Positions 1-5,638 are shown, numbered from the stretch's first letter. The stretch is DNA of 5,638 nt from Planctomycetota bacterium (GCA_021778575.1 JAJYCH010000359.1:1-5638); one strand, 5' to 3'. The notes: a model not told the origin generated them from the letters alone. Numbers and translations: made by a program.

Positions 1-21
1 TTTGGCCAGGTCACTCAGGCT

Positions 22-62
22 CGGAGCAAGCTCCGGTCGCCAGAGCGAGAGCAAGCTCTCGC
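22..62. repeat. Two adjacent hairpins sharing a GAGCAAGCTC core
   Basis: Two palindromes lie side by side in the non-coding left edge. The first (22-35) has a 5-bp stem CGGAG/CTCCG around the loop CAAG. The second (45-62) has a 7-bp stem GCGAGAG/CTCTCGC around the same CAAG loop, and after one A-A mismatch two more pairs (42-43 with 64-65) extend it. Both contain the identical ten bases GAGCAAGCTC, at 24-33 and 49-58, exactly 25 bp apart. A doubled stem-loop with a constant core and varying outer stem looks like a dispersed intergenic palindromic (REP-like) element. It could instead be a terminator for a gene to the left, but no T-run follows either stem. The palindromes are seen directly; dispersal in the genome is inferred. 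Confidence 0.6.
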
Positions 63-141
63 ACTCCAGAGGGGATTTCCTCGCGTGACGCTAAAGGGCA
101 GGTGCGACCAGAGCCCCCAAGAAAAACATAGGGGCACACCT

Positions 142-168
142 GGATTGGCTGGCAGGAGCGGATTGGCT
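142..168 (+). repeat. 9-bp direct repeat GGATTGGCT overlapping the candidate promoter
   Basis: GGATTGGCT occurs at 142-150 and again at 160-168, 18 bp apart start to start. The first copy contains the whole candidate -35 hexamer and the second ends on the first base of the candidate -10. Paired direct half-sites at this spacing could bind a dimeric regulator. With only two short copies, chance cannot be excluded. Confidence 0.35.
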
Positions 169-173
169 ATGAT
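145..173 (+). promoter_or_regulatory. Candidate sigma70-type promoter for the plus-strand operon
   Basis: A -35-like TTGGCT (145-150) and a -10-like TATGAT (168-173) are separated by 17 bp, the optimal spacing. They match the TTGACA and TATAAT consensus at four and five of six positions. Transcription would begin near 180, giving a leader of about 38 nt that contains the Shine-Dalgarno at 203-208 before the GTG start at 218. The site sits in one of the few less GC-rich stretches of the window, which helps the case. Planctomycete promoters are poorly characterised, so this is a motif-based inference. Confidence 0.45.
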
Positions 174-202
174 GACATTCAAGATTTGTTCGACATCCGA
201 CC

Positions 203-208
203 AGGGAG
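203..208 (+). promoter_or_regulatory. Shine-Dalgarno deciding the GTG start at 218
   Basis: AGGGAG lies nine bases upstream of the GTG at 218 and supports that start over the next in-frame ATG at 239, which has no purine-rich sequence at the right distance. An in-frame stop (TGA, 173-175) limits upstream extension, and no other start codon lies between it and 218. Starting at 239 would also remove the Arg at residue 2 that gives the signal peptide its charged n-region. Confidence 0.6.
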
Positions 209-217
209 TTATCGAGC

Positions 218-2350
218 GTGCGATTCACCCTCTGCTGGATGGTCTGCTTCGTTGTCGGGTTCGGGTCTGTCGTGGCGCGGGCTGGGGATGATGACGACGG
301 GGAAGAACTCTGGGTCGCGAGCCCGGTCGTTCGCCCTGTGGTCCCGGCGGGAAAAAGTCCGTCGTCGAACCCGATCGACGCGTTTATTGCGGCGGGATAT
401 GAACCCAGCAAGCTCCGCCCGGTCGGCCCGGCCGATAAGCGGGCGCTCCTTCGTCGGGTGAGCCTCGACCTGACCGGGCTCGCTCCCTCGCTCGAAGAAC
501 AGGACGCGTTTGTCCGCGACGAATCGGCCGACGCCTATGAAAAGGTCGTTGACCGGCTCCTCGCGTCCGACCAGCATGGCGTCCGCTACGGTCGGCACTG
601 GCTGGACGTCCTTCGCTACGCGGACGTCGACGAACGGATGATCGCCGCGCCCGGCATCCATCTCTGGCGTGACTGGGTGATCCGCGCCCTCAATGAAGAC
701 GTTCCCTACGACCAGTTCGTCCGGACGCAGTTGACCGGCTATCGGTCGCGGACCCGGACGCAGATGTCGGCCACCGGCGTCCGGTCGCGGACCGAACCCC
801 GCCTCGACGATCAGTTCGCGCTCGGATTTCTCGCCCGAGGGGCCGTGATCCGCGATGGCGTCGACGCCAAGGAGTTGCCGATCGTCGCCGTCGAAACGGT
901 CTCGACCGCCTTCATGGGGCTGACGGTCGGCTGCGCCAAGTGTCATGACCATATGTACGACCCGATCACCCAGCGCGACTTCTACGCCATGAAGGCGCTG
1001 TTCGATCCGCTGGTGCTCCGCAAGGTCACGCTGGCGAGTGCCGCCGACCTTGTCGCCGCCGGTCGCGTGGCCGATGAAGTGGCCCGAAAGCGGGCGGAGT
1101 TCGAGCCGCCGATCGAGGCTCTCGCCGCCCCTTACCGGGCCAGGCTTCGCGACGACCGGATCGCCATGCTTCCGCCCGACATCCAGGTGATCGTCCGGAA
1201 GCCGGAGGAGGCCCGGTCGGCCGCCGAGTCGAAGATCGCCGACGACTATTTCCCGGTCCTCCGGATCGACGACGACAAGATTCAGGCGATCATGACCGAG
1301 GCCGACAGGCAAAAGTATCGCGACCTCCAGTCGAAGCTTAACCAGGTCGGCGATCGCCGAGGTCCGCCCCTCCCCGCCTTCTGGACCGTGGAAGTCGACC
1401 CGAAAAAGGAACTGGAAAAGAGCTACATCCTGACCAGCGGCGATCCCGCCCGCCCCGAGCTGAACCACGAGGTCAAGCCGGGCTGGCCCCTCGCGCCGGC
1501 GGCTCTGGAATTCCGCGAAGGCCGAATCGAAGCGTTCTCGGACTGGCTGACCGCCCCGGAGAATCCGATTTTTGCCCGGGTCGCGGTCAACCGGATCTGG
1601 CAATGGCATTTCGGCGAAGGGTTGCACAAGTCTTCAAGCGACTTTGGTGTTCTGAGCGGGATTCCGACCCATTCGGAACTGCTCGACTGGCTCGCGGCGG
1701 AGTTCGTCGCCCGAGGGTTCCGGATGAAGGAGATTCACCGGCTGATCGTCACCTCCGACACCTACAAGCTGGCCTCGGAAGTCGACCCCACGCGGGCCTC
1801 GGCCGAACTGGCGGCCGACCCGGAGAATTCCCGGCTCTGGCATTTCCGGCTCCGTCGCCTGGAAGCCGAGCCAATCTGGGACGCGGTGTTCGCCTCGGCC
1901 GGCGAACTCGACCTCTCGACCAGCGGCCCGTCGTTCGAGCTGGGAGGACGTCGAGGCCGCCAGGGTCCCGCCCGTCGCGGGGCGTTCATGGTCCGGGGCT
2001 ATGCGACCAACCGCGACGTGGTGCCCAACTTCCTCCAGGCGTTTGACGTCGACGACGGTCGGGCTCCGTGTCCGATCCGGACCCGGACCGTCACCGCGCC
2101 CCAGGCCCTGTTCTTGATGAACAGTGACGTGATCGAGGCGGCGACAGGCAAGTTCGCCGAGCGACTGAAGAAGGATTCGGCCGGCGACCTGGGAGTCGCG
2201 GTCGATCTCGGCTTCCGGACGGCGATCGCCCGGAGCCCGTCGCCGACCGAGCGCGAGGTCGCGCTGGCCTATTTGCAGGGGGACGCCGGGCGGCTCAAAG
2301 GTCTGGCCTGGCTCCTGTTCAACCTGGACGAGTTCCTTTACGCGAGGTGA
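218..2350 (+). CDS. PSCyt2/PSD1 family secreted protein (DUF1549 + DUF1553) with CxxCH motif
   Basis: This 710-residue exported protein belongs to a large planctomycete family with no established enzymatic role. Residues 1-22 form a Sec-type signal peptide: Arg2, a hydrophobic core to about residue 19, and an A-R-A cleavage motif at 20-22. DUF1549 (PSCyt2) spans about 51-262 and includes RRVSLDLTGLAP (79-90), the RYGRHWLD segment (123-130) and the family hallmark GCAKCHDH (238-245). The latter's C239-x-x-C242-H243 is a c-type heme-binding signature. A less conserved, charged linker (about 263-435) leads to DUF1553 (PSD1, about 436-693), with ARVAVNRIWQWHFG (453-466) and TAPQALFLMNS (626-636). 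The protein ends in the family-like NLDEFLYAR. There is no N-terminal PSCyt1 cytochrome domain or LamG-like domain, so this is a short form. The DUF1553 part has FDVDDGRAPCPIR (609-621) where many relatives, including the minus-strand copy here, have FDGADPN. Residues 169-192 contain an unusual tandem duplication. It is translationally coupled to the DUF1501 gene downstream. Family assignment is firm; heme binding is inferred from the motif only. Confidence 0.93.
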   Translation: MRFTLCWMVCFVVGFGSVVARAGDDDDGEELWVASPVVRPVVPAGKSPSSNPIDAFIAAGYEPSKLRPVGPADKRALLRRVSLDLTGLAPSLEEQDAFVRDESADAYEKVVDRLLASDQHGVRYGRHWLDVLRYADVDERMIAAPGIHLWRDWVIRALNEDVPYDQFVRTQLTGYRSRTRTQMSATGVRSRTEPRLDDQFALGFLARGAVIRDGVDAKELPIVAVETVSTAFMGLTVGCAKCHDHMYDPITQRDFYAMKALFDPLVLRKVTLASAADLVAAGRVADEVARKRAEFEPPIEALAAPYRARLRDDRIAMLPPDIQVIVRKPEEARSAAESKIADDYFPVLRIDDDKIQAIMTEADRQKYRDLQSKLNQVGDRRGPPLPAFWTVEVDPKKELEKSYILTSGDPARPELNHEVKPGWPLAPAALEFREGRIEAFSDWLTAPENPIFARVAVNRIWQWHFGEGLHKSSSDFGVLSGIPTHSELLDWLAAEFVARGFRMKEIHRLIVTSDTYKLASEVDPTRASAELAADPENSRLWHFRLRRLEAEPIWDAVFASAGELDLSTSGPSFELGGRRGRQGPARRGAFMVRGYATNRDVVPNFLQAFDVDDGRAPCPIRTRTVTAPQALFLMNSDVIEAATGKFAERLKKDSAGDLGVAVDLGFRTAIARSPSPTEREVALAYLQGDAGRLKGLAWLLFNLDEFLYAR
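722..793 (+). repeat. In-frame imperfect tandem duplication inside the DUF1549 domain
   Basis: Unit 1 (722-754, 33 bp) and unit 2 (755-793, 39 bp) are directly adjacent. Both start with CGGACGCAG and end with CGGTCGCGGACC. They encode RTQLTGYRSRT (residues 169-179) and RTQMSATGVRSRT (180-192), so one copy differs from the other by two codons plus substitutions in the middle. The repeat lies where relatives read roughly EQLAGD followed by a short linker, about 47 residues before the CxxCH cysteine. It adds Arg/Ser/Thr-rich sequence while keeping the frame. The duplication is seen directly; its functional effect is unknown. Confidence 0.7.
2344..2350 (+). promoter_or_regulatory. Shine-Dalgarno of the DUF1501 gene overlapping the upstream stop codon
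   Basis: GAGGTGA (2344-2350) is a near-ideal Shine-Dalgarno six bases before the ATG at 2357. Its last three bases are the TGA stop of the DUF1549/DUF1553 gene. A ribosome finishing the first gene therefore stops on the initiation signal of the second, a classical arrangement for translational coupling and roughly balanced production of the two proteins. Confidence 0.7.
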
Positions 2351-2356
2351 TCCCGG

Positions 2357-3754
2357 ATGGGCCAGCCACTCTATCCTTGCGGCCGGGTCTCCCGCCGGAA
2401 GTTTCTCCACCAGGCCGGCGGCGGCTTTTTCGGGGTCGCCCTGGGCGGTCTGCTGGCCGAAGCGGGGATGATCAAGGATGCGCTCCAGGGGCCGCACTTT
2501 CCCCCTCGGGCGAAGTCGGTCATTTTCCTGTTCATGTGCGGTGGTGTCAGCCATATTGATACCTTCGACCCCAAAGACAACAAGTGGGCGGGCAAGCTGA
2601 TCGACGCGGTCGGCTTCGGCGACAATCGGGCCGAGATGCGTCGCCCGGTGATCGCCTGCAAGCGGACGTTCACGCGTCATGGTCAATCGGGGATTCCGGT
2701 CTCGGATTGGTTCCCCGAGGTTGGCGGCGTGATCGACGAGATCGCCGTCGTTCGCTCGATGTATTGCCACGAGGGGAACCACTTCCCGGCGGTGATCGAG
2801 ACCTGTACCGGGCATCGCGGCCGGGCGTTCGACCACCCCAGTTTCGGGAGCTGGATCTCCTACGCGCTGGGATCAAGCAACAAGAATTTGCCGACGTTCG
2901 TGAACCTCGGCCGGTCCTCATCGCCGGTCCAGTTGACGGGCGGCTATCTCGGCGCGGGCGTGGCGGCCACGCCGTTCCAGCCGGGCGAGACACCGATCCC
3001 GAACCTGAAGCCGCCCAGGGGCGGGACCGCGTCCGAGCGTGATCGACAGATGCAAGCGCTTGCGGAACTGAATCGCGAGTTTCGCGAGCACCACGCGATC
3101 GAGTCCGACATCGCCGCTCGGGCCGGGGCCTACGAACTGGCCGCGCGGATGCAGCTCGCCGCGCCCGAGGTCGTCGACCTCTCGGGCGAGCCGGAACATA
3201 TCAAGAAACTGTACGGGATCGGCGACGACAAGACCGACGACTTCGGCAAGCAACTGCTGCTGGCCCGCCGACTGGCCGAGCAAGGCGTCCGGTTCGTCCA
3301 GGTCTGCCATGCCGGGGGCGGCAATGGCGGCTGGGATGCCCACGGCGACATCGAGACCCACGGCCCGCTCTGTCGAGCGACCGACAAGCCGATCGCCGGG
3401 CTGATCAAGGATCTCAAGCAACGCGGAATGCTCGACGAGACCCTGGTCGTCTGGTCGAGTGAGTTCGGCCGGTCCCCCTGGTCACAGAACACGACCGGGC
3501 GCGACCACAACCCCCGAGGTTACACCGCCTGGATGGCCGGTGGCGGGATCAAGGGAGGGGTCGTCCACGGCGCGACCGACGACGTCGGCTACAAGGCGGT
3601 GGAAGACCCCCATTATTACAGTGATCTTCACGCCACGATCCTCCACCAGGTTGGTCTCGACCACGCCAAGATGGAGATCAAGGTACAAGGCCGGACCATG
3701 AGGCTGGTGGAGAAAGAAGAAGGCAAGGGGCCAATCCAGGCGATCCTGAGCTAG
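2357..3754 (+). CDS. DUF1501 family protein, Tat-exported, alkaline-phosphatase-like fold
   Basis: This 465-residue protein is the usual partner of the DUF1549/DUF1553 protein. A twin-arginine signal is clear: SRRKFL (12-17), a Gly/Phe/Leu-rich hydrophobic stretch (18-33), and an A-E-A cleavage motif at 34-36. The mature part is a full-length DUF1501 domain with the family motifs in order: GGVSHIDTFDPK (62-73), HPSFGSWISYALG (160-172), WDAHGD (326-331), SSEFGRSP (367-374), GRDHNP (381-386), AGGGIKGG (394-401), and LHATILHQVGLDH (424-436). DUF1501 is grouped with the alkaline-phosphatase/sulfatase superfamily, so the conserved Asp and His residues (D68, D71, D327, H329, D383, H384, H425) are plausible metal ligands; this is inferred, not demonstrated. 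The catalytic CxPxR motif of sulfatases is absent. Position 61 is Cys where the minus-strand paralog has Ser. The start is well supported by a strong Shine-Dalgarno and by the Tat signal. Tat export suggests folding, perhaps metal loading, in the cytoplasm. The stop codon lies within a CTAG shared with the convergent gene. Confidence 0.94.
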   Translation: MGQPLYPCGRVSRRKFLHQAGGGFFGVALGGLLAEAGMIKDALQGPHFPPRAKSVIFLFMCGGVSHIDTFDPKDNKWAGKLIDAVGFGDNRAEMRRPVIACKRTFTRHGQSGIPVSDWFPEVGGVIDEIAVVRSMYCHEGNHFPAVIETCTGHRGRAFDHPSFGSWISYALGSSNKNLPTFVNLGRSSSPVQLTGGYLGAGVAATPFQPGETPIPNLKPPRGGTASERDRQMQALAELNREFREHHAIESDIAARAGAYELAARMQLAAPEVVDLSGEPEHIKKLYGIGDDKTDDFGKQLLLARRLAEQGVRFVQVCHAGGGNGGWDAHGDIETHGPLCRATDKPIAGLIKDLKQRGMLDETLVVWSSEFGRSPWSQNTTGRDHNPRGYTAWMAGGGIKGGVVHGATDDVGYKAVEDPHYYSDLHATILHQVGLDHAKMEIKVQGRTMRLVEKEEGKGPIQAILS

Positions 3755-3765
3755 GCCAGGATCGC
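3740..3765. terminator. Bidirectional stem-loop at the convergent stop codons (putative terminator)
   Basis: A perfect 9-bp inverted repeat, GCGATCCTG (3740-3748) and CAGGATCGC (3757-3765), encloses an 8-base loop. CTAG (3751-3754), the stop codon of both flanking genes (plus strand 3752-3754, minus strand 3753-3751), lies exactly at its centre. The structure is symmetric, so both transcripts would fold it as they end. No T-run follows on either strand, so it is not a classical intrinsic terminator. It could stabilise 3' ends or slow polymerases. It may equally be a by-product of the two homologous proteins both ending in Ala-Ile-Leu encoded by identical codons. Confidence 0.4.
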
Positions 3766-5115
3766 GTCGACCACGTTGCCCGCCACGTCGGTCAGTCGGA
3801 AATCCCGGCCGGCGTGGCGGTAGGTCAGCCGGGTGTGGTCGAAGCCGAGCAGGTGCAAGATCGTCGCGTGAAAGTCGTGGACGTGGACCTCGTTCTCGAC
3901 GACCTTGGCCCCGTAGTCATCGGTCTTGCCGTGGACGATCCCGCCCTTGATGCCCGCTCCCGCCATCCATGAGGAATAGGCGGAACTCTGGTGGCTCCGG
4001 CCATCGGGCGAGTCGGTCTGTGGGGTCCGGCCGAACTCGGTGGTCCAGACGACCAGGGTGTCGTCGAGCATCCCGCGCGACTTCAAATCCTTGAGCAATC
4101 CGGCGATCGGCTGATCGACATTCCTGGCGTGTTTCTCGTGTGACTTGAGGTTGCCGTGAGCGTCCCAGTTGTTCGACGAGCCGACGTCGATCAGTTCGAT
4201 GAACCGGACCCCACGCTCGGCGAGCCGTCGGGCGATCAGGCACTGCCAGGCGAACCCTTTGGTCTCACCGCGCGGTAGGCCGTAGAGTTCGTGGGTCGCG
4301 TCGGTCTCCTTGGTCAGGTCGAGGACCTCGGGCATGGCCCGCTGCATGCCGTAGGCGGTCTCGAACGAGCGAATCCGCGCGGCGAGCGCGGGGTCGGCCG
4401 AGCGGTCGCGCTGGTGGTTCTTGTTGATCCGGTCGAGGAACGCCAGCTCCCCTTGCTGGACCCGTTCGGTGGGAACCCGGCGGTTGAGGTCCGGGATCGG
4501 CTCGGCCCCAGCCCGGACGCGGGTCCCTTGATGACATCCAGGGAGGAAGTCGGAGCCCCAGGCCTGCGTCCCCGCGTAGGGAACCTGAGGGGCCAGGACG
4601 ACGAACGACGGCAGGTCGCGATTCTCGGTTCCCAGGCCATAGCTGACCCACGACCCCAGGCTCGGCCGGGCGACGGAGACCGACCCGGTGTGGATACCCA
4701 GCGTGGCCTGGGTGTGGTCGTTGTGATCGGTCCTCATCGATCGGATCAGGCAGATGTCGTCCATGCAGTCGCCGATGTGCGGGAACAGTTCGCTGACCTC
4801 GGTGCCGCACTGGCCTCTCGGCTGGAACTTCCAGGGGGAGGCCAGGAAGGGCTTGCCACCGGCTCCCGAGGGCTTGCCGTGATCGGCGGTCAGGCGAGGC
4901 TTGGGGTCGAACGTATCCATGTGCGATACGCCGCCGCTCATATGAAGCATGATCACCCGCTTGGCCTTGCCCGCGAAGTGCGGCGACCGAGGCGCCAGCG
5001 GGTCGACCTCATCAGCCCGCGCCCGGTCCTCGGCAAGGAGCCACGAGAGCAGTCCCGGAAACAGGATCGACCCCCCCGCGAGCGAACGGATCACCTGACG
5101 TCGATTGGTATCCAT
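3751..5115 (-). CDS. Second DUF1501 family protein, Tat-exported, divergent subfamily
   Basis: This 454-residue paralog of the plus-strand DUF1501 protein is encoded tail to tail with it. The N-terminus has a twin-arginine signal (NRRQVIR, 4-10), a hydrophobic stretch (about 11-28) and an A-R-A cleavage motif at 32-34. Family motifs follow: MSGGVSHMDTFDPK (59-72), RPSLGSWVSYGLG (150-162), WDAHGN (317-322), TTEFGRTP (358-365), AGAGIKGG (385-392) and FHATILHLLGFDH (415-427). The block starting PIAGLLKDLK (336-345) and running to the EFGRTP motif matches the paralog at 24 of 30 positions. The regions between motifs differ greatly, for example an extra segment giving ASPWKFQPRGQ (92-102) in the first third. 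The usual GRDH motif is GRSH (372-375): the Asp is Ser374 while His375 remains, which could alter a metal site. The start is backed by a Shine-Dalgarno at 5125-5130. It follows a DUF1549/DUF1553 gene by 36 bp, so the two are very likely co-transcribed. Its specific activity is unknown. Confidence 0.93.
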   Translation of the reverse strand: MDTNRRQVIRSLAGGSILFPGLLSWLLAEDRARADEVDPLAPRSPHFAGKAKRVIMLHMSGGVSHMDTFDPKPRLTADHGKPSGAGGKPFLASPWKFQPRGQCGTEVSELFPHIGDCMDDICLIRSMRTDHNDHTQATLGIHTGSVSVARPSLGSWVSYGLGTENRDLPSFVVLAPQVPYAGTQAWGSDFLPGCHQGTRVRAGAEPIPDLNRRVPTERVQQGELAFLDRINKNHQRDRSADPALAARIRSFETAYGMQRAMPEVLDLTKETDATHELYGLPRGETKGFAWQCLIARRLAERGVRFIELIDVGSSNNWDAHGNLKSHEKHARNVDQPIAGLLKDLKSRGMLDDTLVVWTTEFGRTPQTDSPDGRSHQSSAYSSWMAGAGIKGGIVHGKTDDYGAKVVENEVHVHDFHATILHLLGFDHTRLTYRHAGRDFRLTDVAGNVVDAILA

Positions 5116-5124
5116 GAGCGGCGG

Positions 5125-5130
5125 TCCTTT
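5125..5130 (-). promoter_or_regulatory. Shine-Dalgarno of the minus-strand DUF1501 gene
   Basis: Read on the minus strand, AAAGGA lies nine bases upstream of the ATG at 5115-5113, within the 36-bp gap after the preceding gene. It supports the chosen start. The gap is too short to suggest a separate promoter, so transcription is expected to read in from beyond the right edge of the window. Confidence 0.55.
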
Positions 5131-5151
5131 GGGGTCAGTCAGTCCGGCGAT

Positions 5152-5638
5152 TCAATCGACGAACAAGAATTCGTTACTGGCAAACAGGACGCGGACCAGG
5201 CTTTCGAGTGCCGCGCGAGGCTGACGATCATCCGGCACCCCGGCCTCGGCCAGCGCGGGGCGAGCCCCGGCGAGATACGTGCGGCCGGCCTCGATTTCCT
5301 CGGCCGTGGCATCGCGGCCGAACGTCAGGCGATACGCCCGAGCGATCCGATCCCCTTCGTCGGCCGAGGCCGACTCGACCCGCGCCGCCAGCTCGCCCGC
5401 CCGGTCGTGGACGAACGGGTCGTTCATCAGATAGAGGGCCTGGATGGCCGTGGTGCTCAGCGGGCGATCGGGGGTGGTGACGTTGGGATCAGCGCCGTCG
5501 AAGACTTCGAGAATCCGGCGACGGCGGAGCCTCTGCTGGATCTGGTAGACGGTCCGTCGGCGAGTATCAAACGACTCAGGGGCGACGAACTGGACGTGCT
5601 GGGTGTAGCGGAAGTCAGCCTCGGGCGGGAACGGGAAC
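5152..5638 (-). CDS. PSD1 (DUF1553) C-terminal region of a DUF1549/DUF1553 protein, partial at window edge
   Basis: The reading frame is open from the right edge of the window to a TGA at 5154-5152, giving 161 residues of the C-terminus; the start and the expected DUF1549 half lie outside. From the first visible residue the classic DUF1553 signatures appear in order: FPFPPEADFRYTQH (1-14), DTRRRTVYQIQQR (24-36), FDGADPN (46-52), STTAIQALYLMNDPFV (61-76), and the terminal SNEFLFVD. A shorter ORF beginning at the internal Met at 5427 is only part of this frame; conserved sequence continues upstream of it without interruption. The protein resembles the mainstream DUF1553 subfamily far more than the plus-strand protein does. 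By family rule the missing part should hold a signal peptide and the CxxCH-bearing DUF1549 domain, possibly also a PSCyt1 cytochrome domain. It sits 36 bp ahead of a DUF1501 gene, the usual operon order. Confidence 0.92.
   Translation of the reverse strand, partial: FPFPPEADFRYTQHVQFVAPESFDTRRRTVYQIQQRLRRRRILEVFDGADPNVTTPDRPLSTTAIQALYLMNDPFVHDRAGELAARVESASADEGDRIARAYRLTFGRDATAEEIEAGRTYLAGARPALAEAGVPDDRQPRAALESLVRVLFASNEFLFVD

Noticed and set aside
113..135. Possible hairpin GCCCC ... GGGGC around an A-rich loop
   Set aside because: Only five pairs and a 13-base loop, with no T-run; too weak to call as a terminator or regulatory structure.
1..291. Plus-strand frame open from the left edge to 291 (possible C-terminus of an upstream gene, or a small gene from GTG 85)
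   Set aside because: It translates straight through the hairpin repeats and runs into the signal-peptide region of the DUF1549 gene in another frame. The product has no domain-like features. A gene end left of the window cannot be ruled out, but nothing supports it.
209..1627. Long minus-strand ORF of 472 codons opposite the DUF1549/DUF1553 gene
   Set aside because: It lies antisense to a gene with clear family motifs along its length, is rich in Arg, Gly, Asp and Pro, and shows no recognisable domain. Long antisense frames of this sort are expected in GC-rich coding DNA.
1634..2836. Minus-strand ORF of 400 codons spanning the junction of the two plus-strand genes
   Set aside because: It runs antisense across two well-supported genes and their coupled stop/start region, with no recognisable motif; it is a GC-driven shadow.
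4265..4810. Other minus-strand ORF of 181 codons within the second DUF1501 gene
   Set aside because: It is an alternative frame inside a gene with strong family motifs; Arg/Pro/Gly-rich with no motif.
2357..5115. Naming the DUF1501 proteins as sulfatases or alkaline phosphatases
   Set aside because: The fold relationship is known at the superfamily level, but the sulfatase CxPxR motif is absent and, as far as I know, no activity is established for DUF1501. A specific enzyme name would be invented.
218..5638. Recent inverted duplication of one module to give the other
   Set aside because: DUF1553 hallmarks and the inter-motif regions of the DUF1501 proteins differ too much, and gene spacing differs. 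Only short conserved motifs and the last few codons match.

Overview
The window is GC-rich, tightly packed bacterial DNA from what is almost certainly a planctomycete. A high-GC member of the Isosphaeraceae is my best guess, inferred only from base composition and gene families. The diagnostic content is two copies of a gene pair typical of Planctomycetota (and some Verrucomicrobiota): a secreted PSCyt2/PSD1 protein (Pfam DUF1549 plus DUF1553, with a CxxCH heme-type motif) followed by a Tat-exported DUF1501 protein of the alkaline-phosphatase-like fold.

Layout. Positions 1-217 are non-coding. They hold two closely spaced hairpins sharing the core GAGCAAGCTC (22-62), a plausible sigma70-type promoter (145-173) overlapping a 9-bp direct repeat, and a good Shine-Dalgarno. 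Positions 218-3754 form a two-gene plus-strand operon: DUF1549/DUF1553 (218-2350), then DUF1501 (2357-3754). The second gene's ribosome-binding site overlaps the stop codon of the first. Positions 3751-5638 hold a mirror-image module on the minus strand: the C-terminal part of a second DUF1549/DUF1553 protein (5638-5152, running off the window), then a second DUF1501 gene (5115-3751). The two operons meet tail to tail, with both stop codons inside a shared CTAG at the centre of a 9-bp inverted repeat.

How the genes may work together. In both modules the putative heme-type protein is encoded upstream of the DUF1501 partner. In the plus-strand module the first protein has a Sec-type signal, as expected for periplasmic heme attachment. 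Both DUF1501 proteins carry twin-arginine signals, as expected for folded, cofactor-loaded export. This suggests each module makes a pair of envelope proteins that act together. To my knowledge neither family has an established biochemical activity, so substrate and reaction remain unknown. The two modules belong to clearly different subfamilies and do not look like a recent duplication.

No mobile element, RNA gene or CRISPR array is visible. The most unusual observations are the shared-stop palindrome between the two DUF1501 genes, an in-frame tandem duplication just before the CxxCH motif of the first gene, the paired hairpin repeat at the left edge, and loss of the Asp of the GRDH motif in the minus-strand DUF1501 protein.
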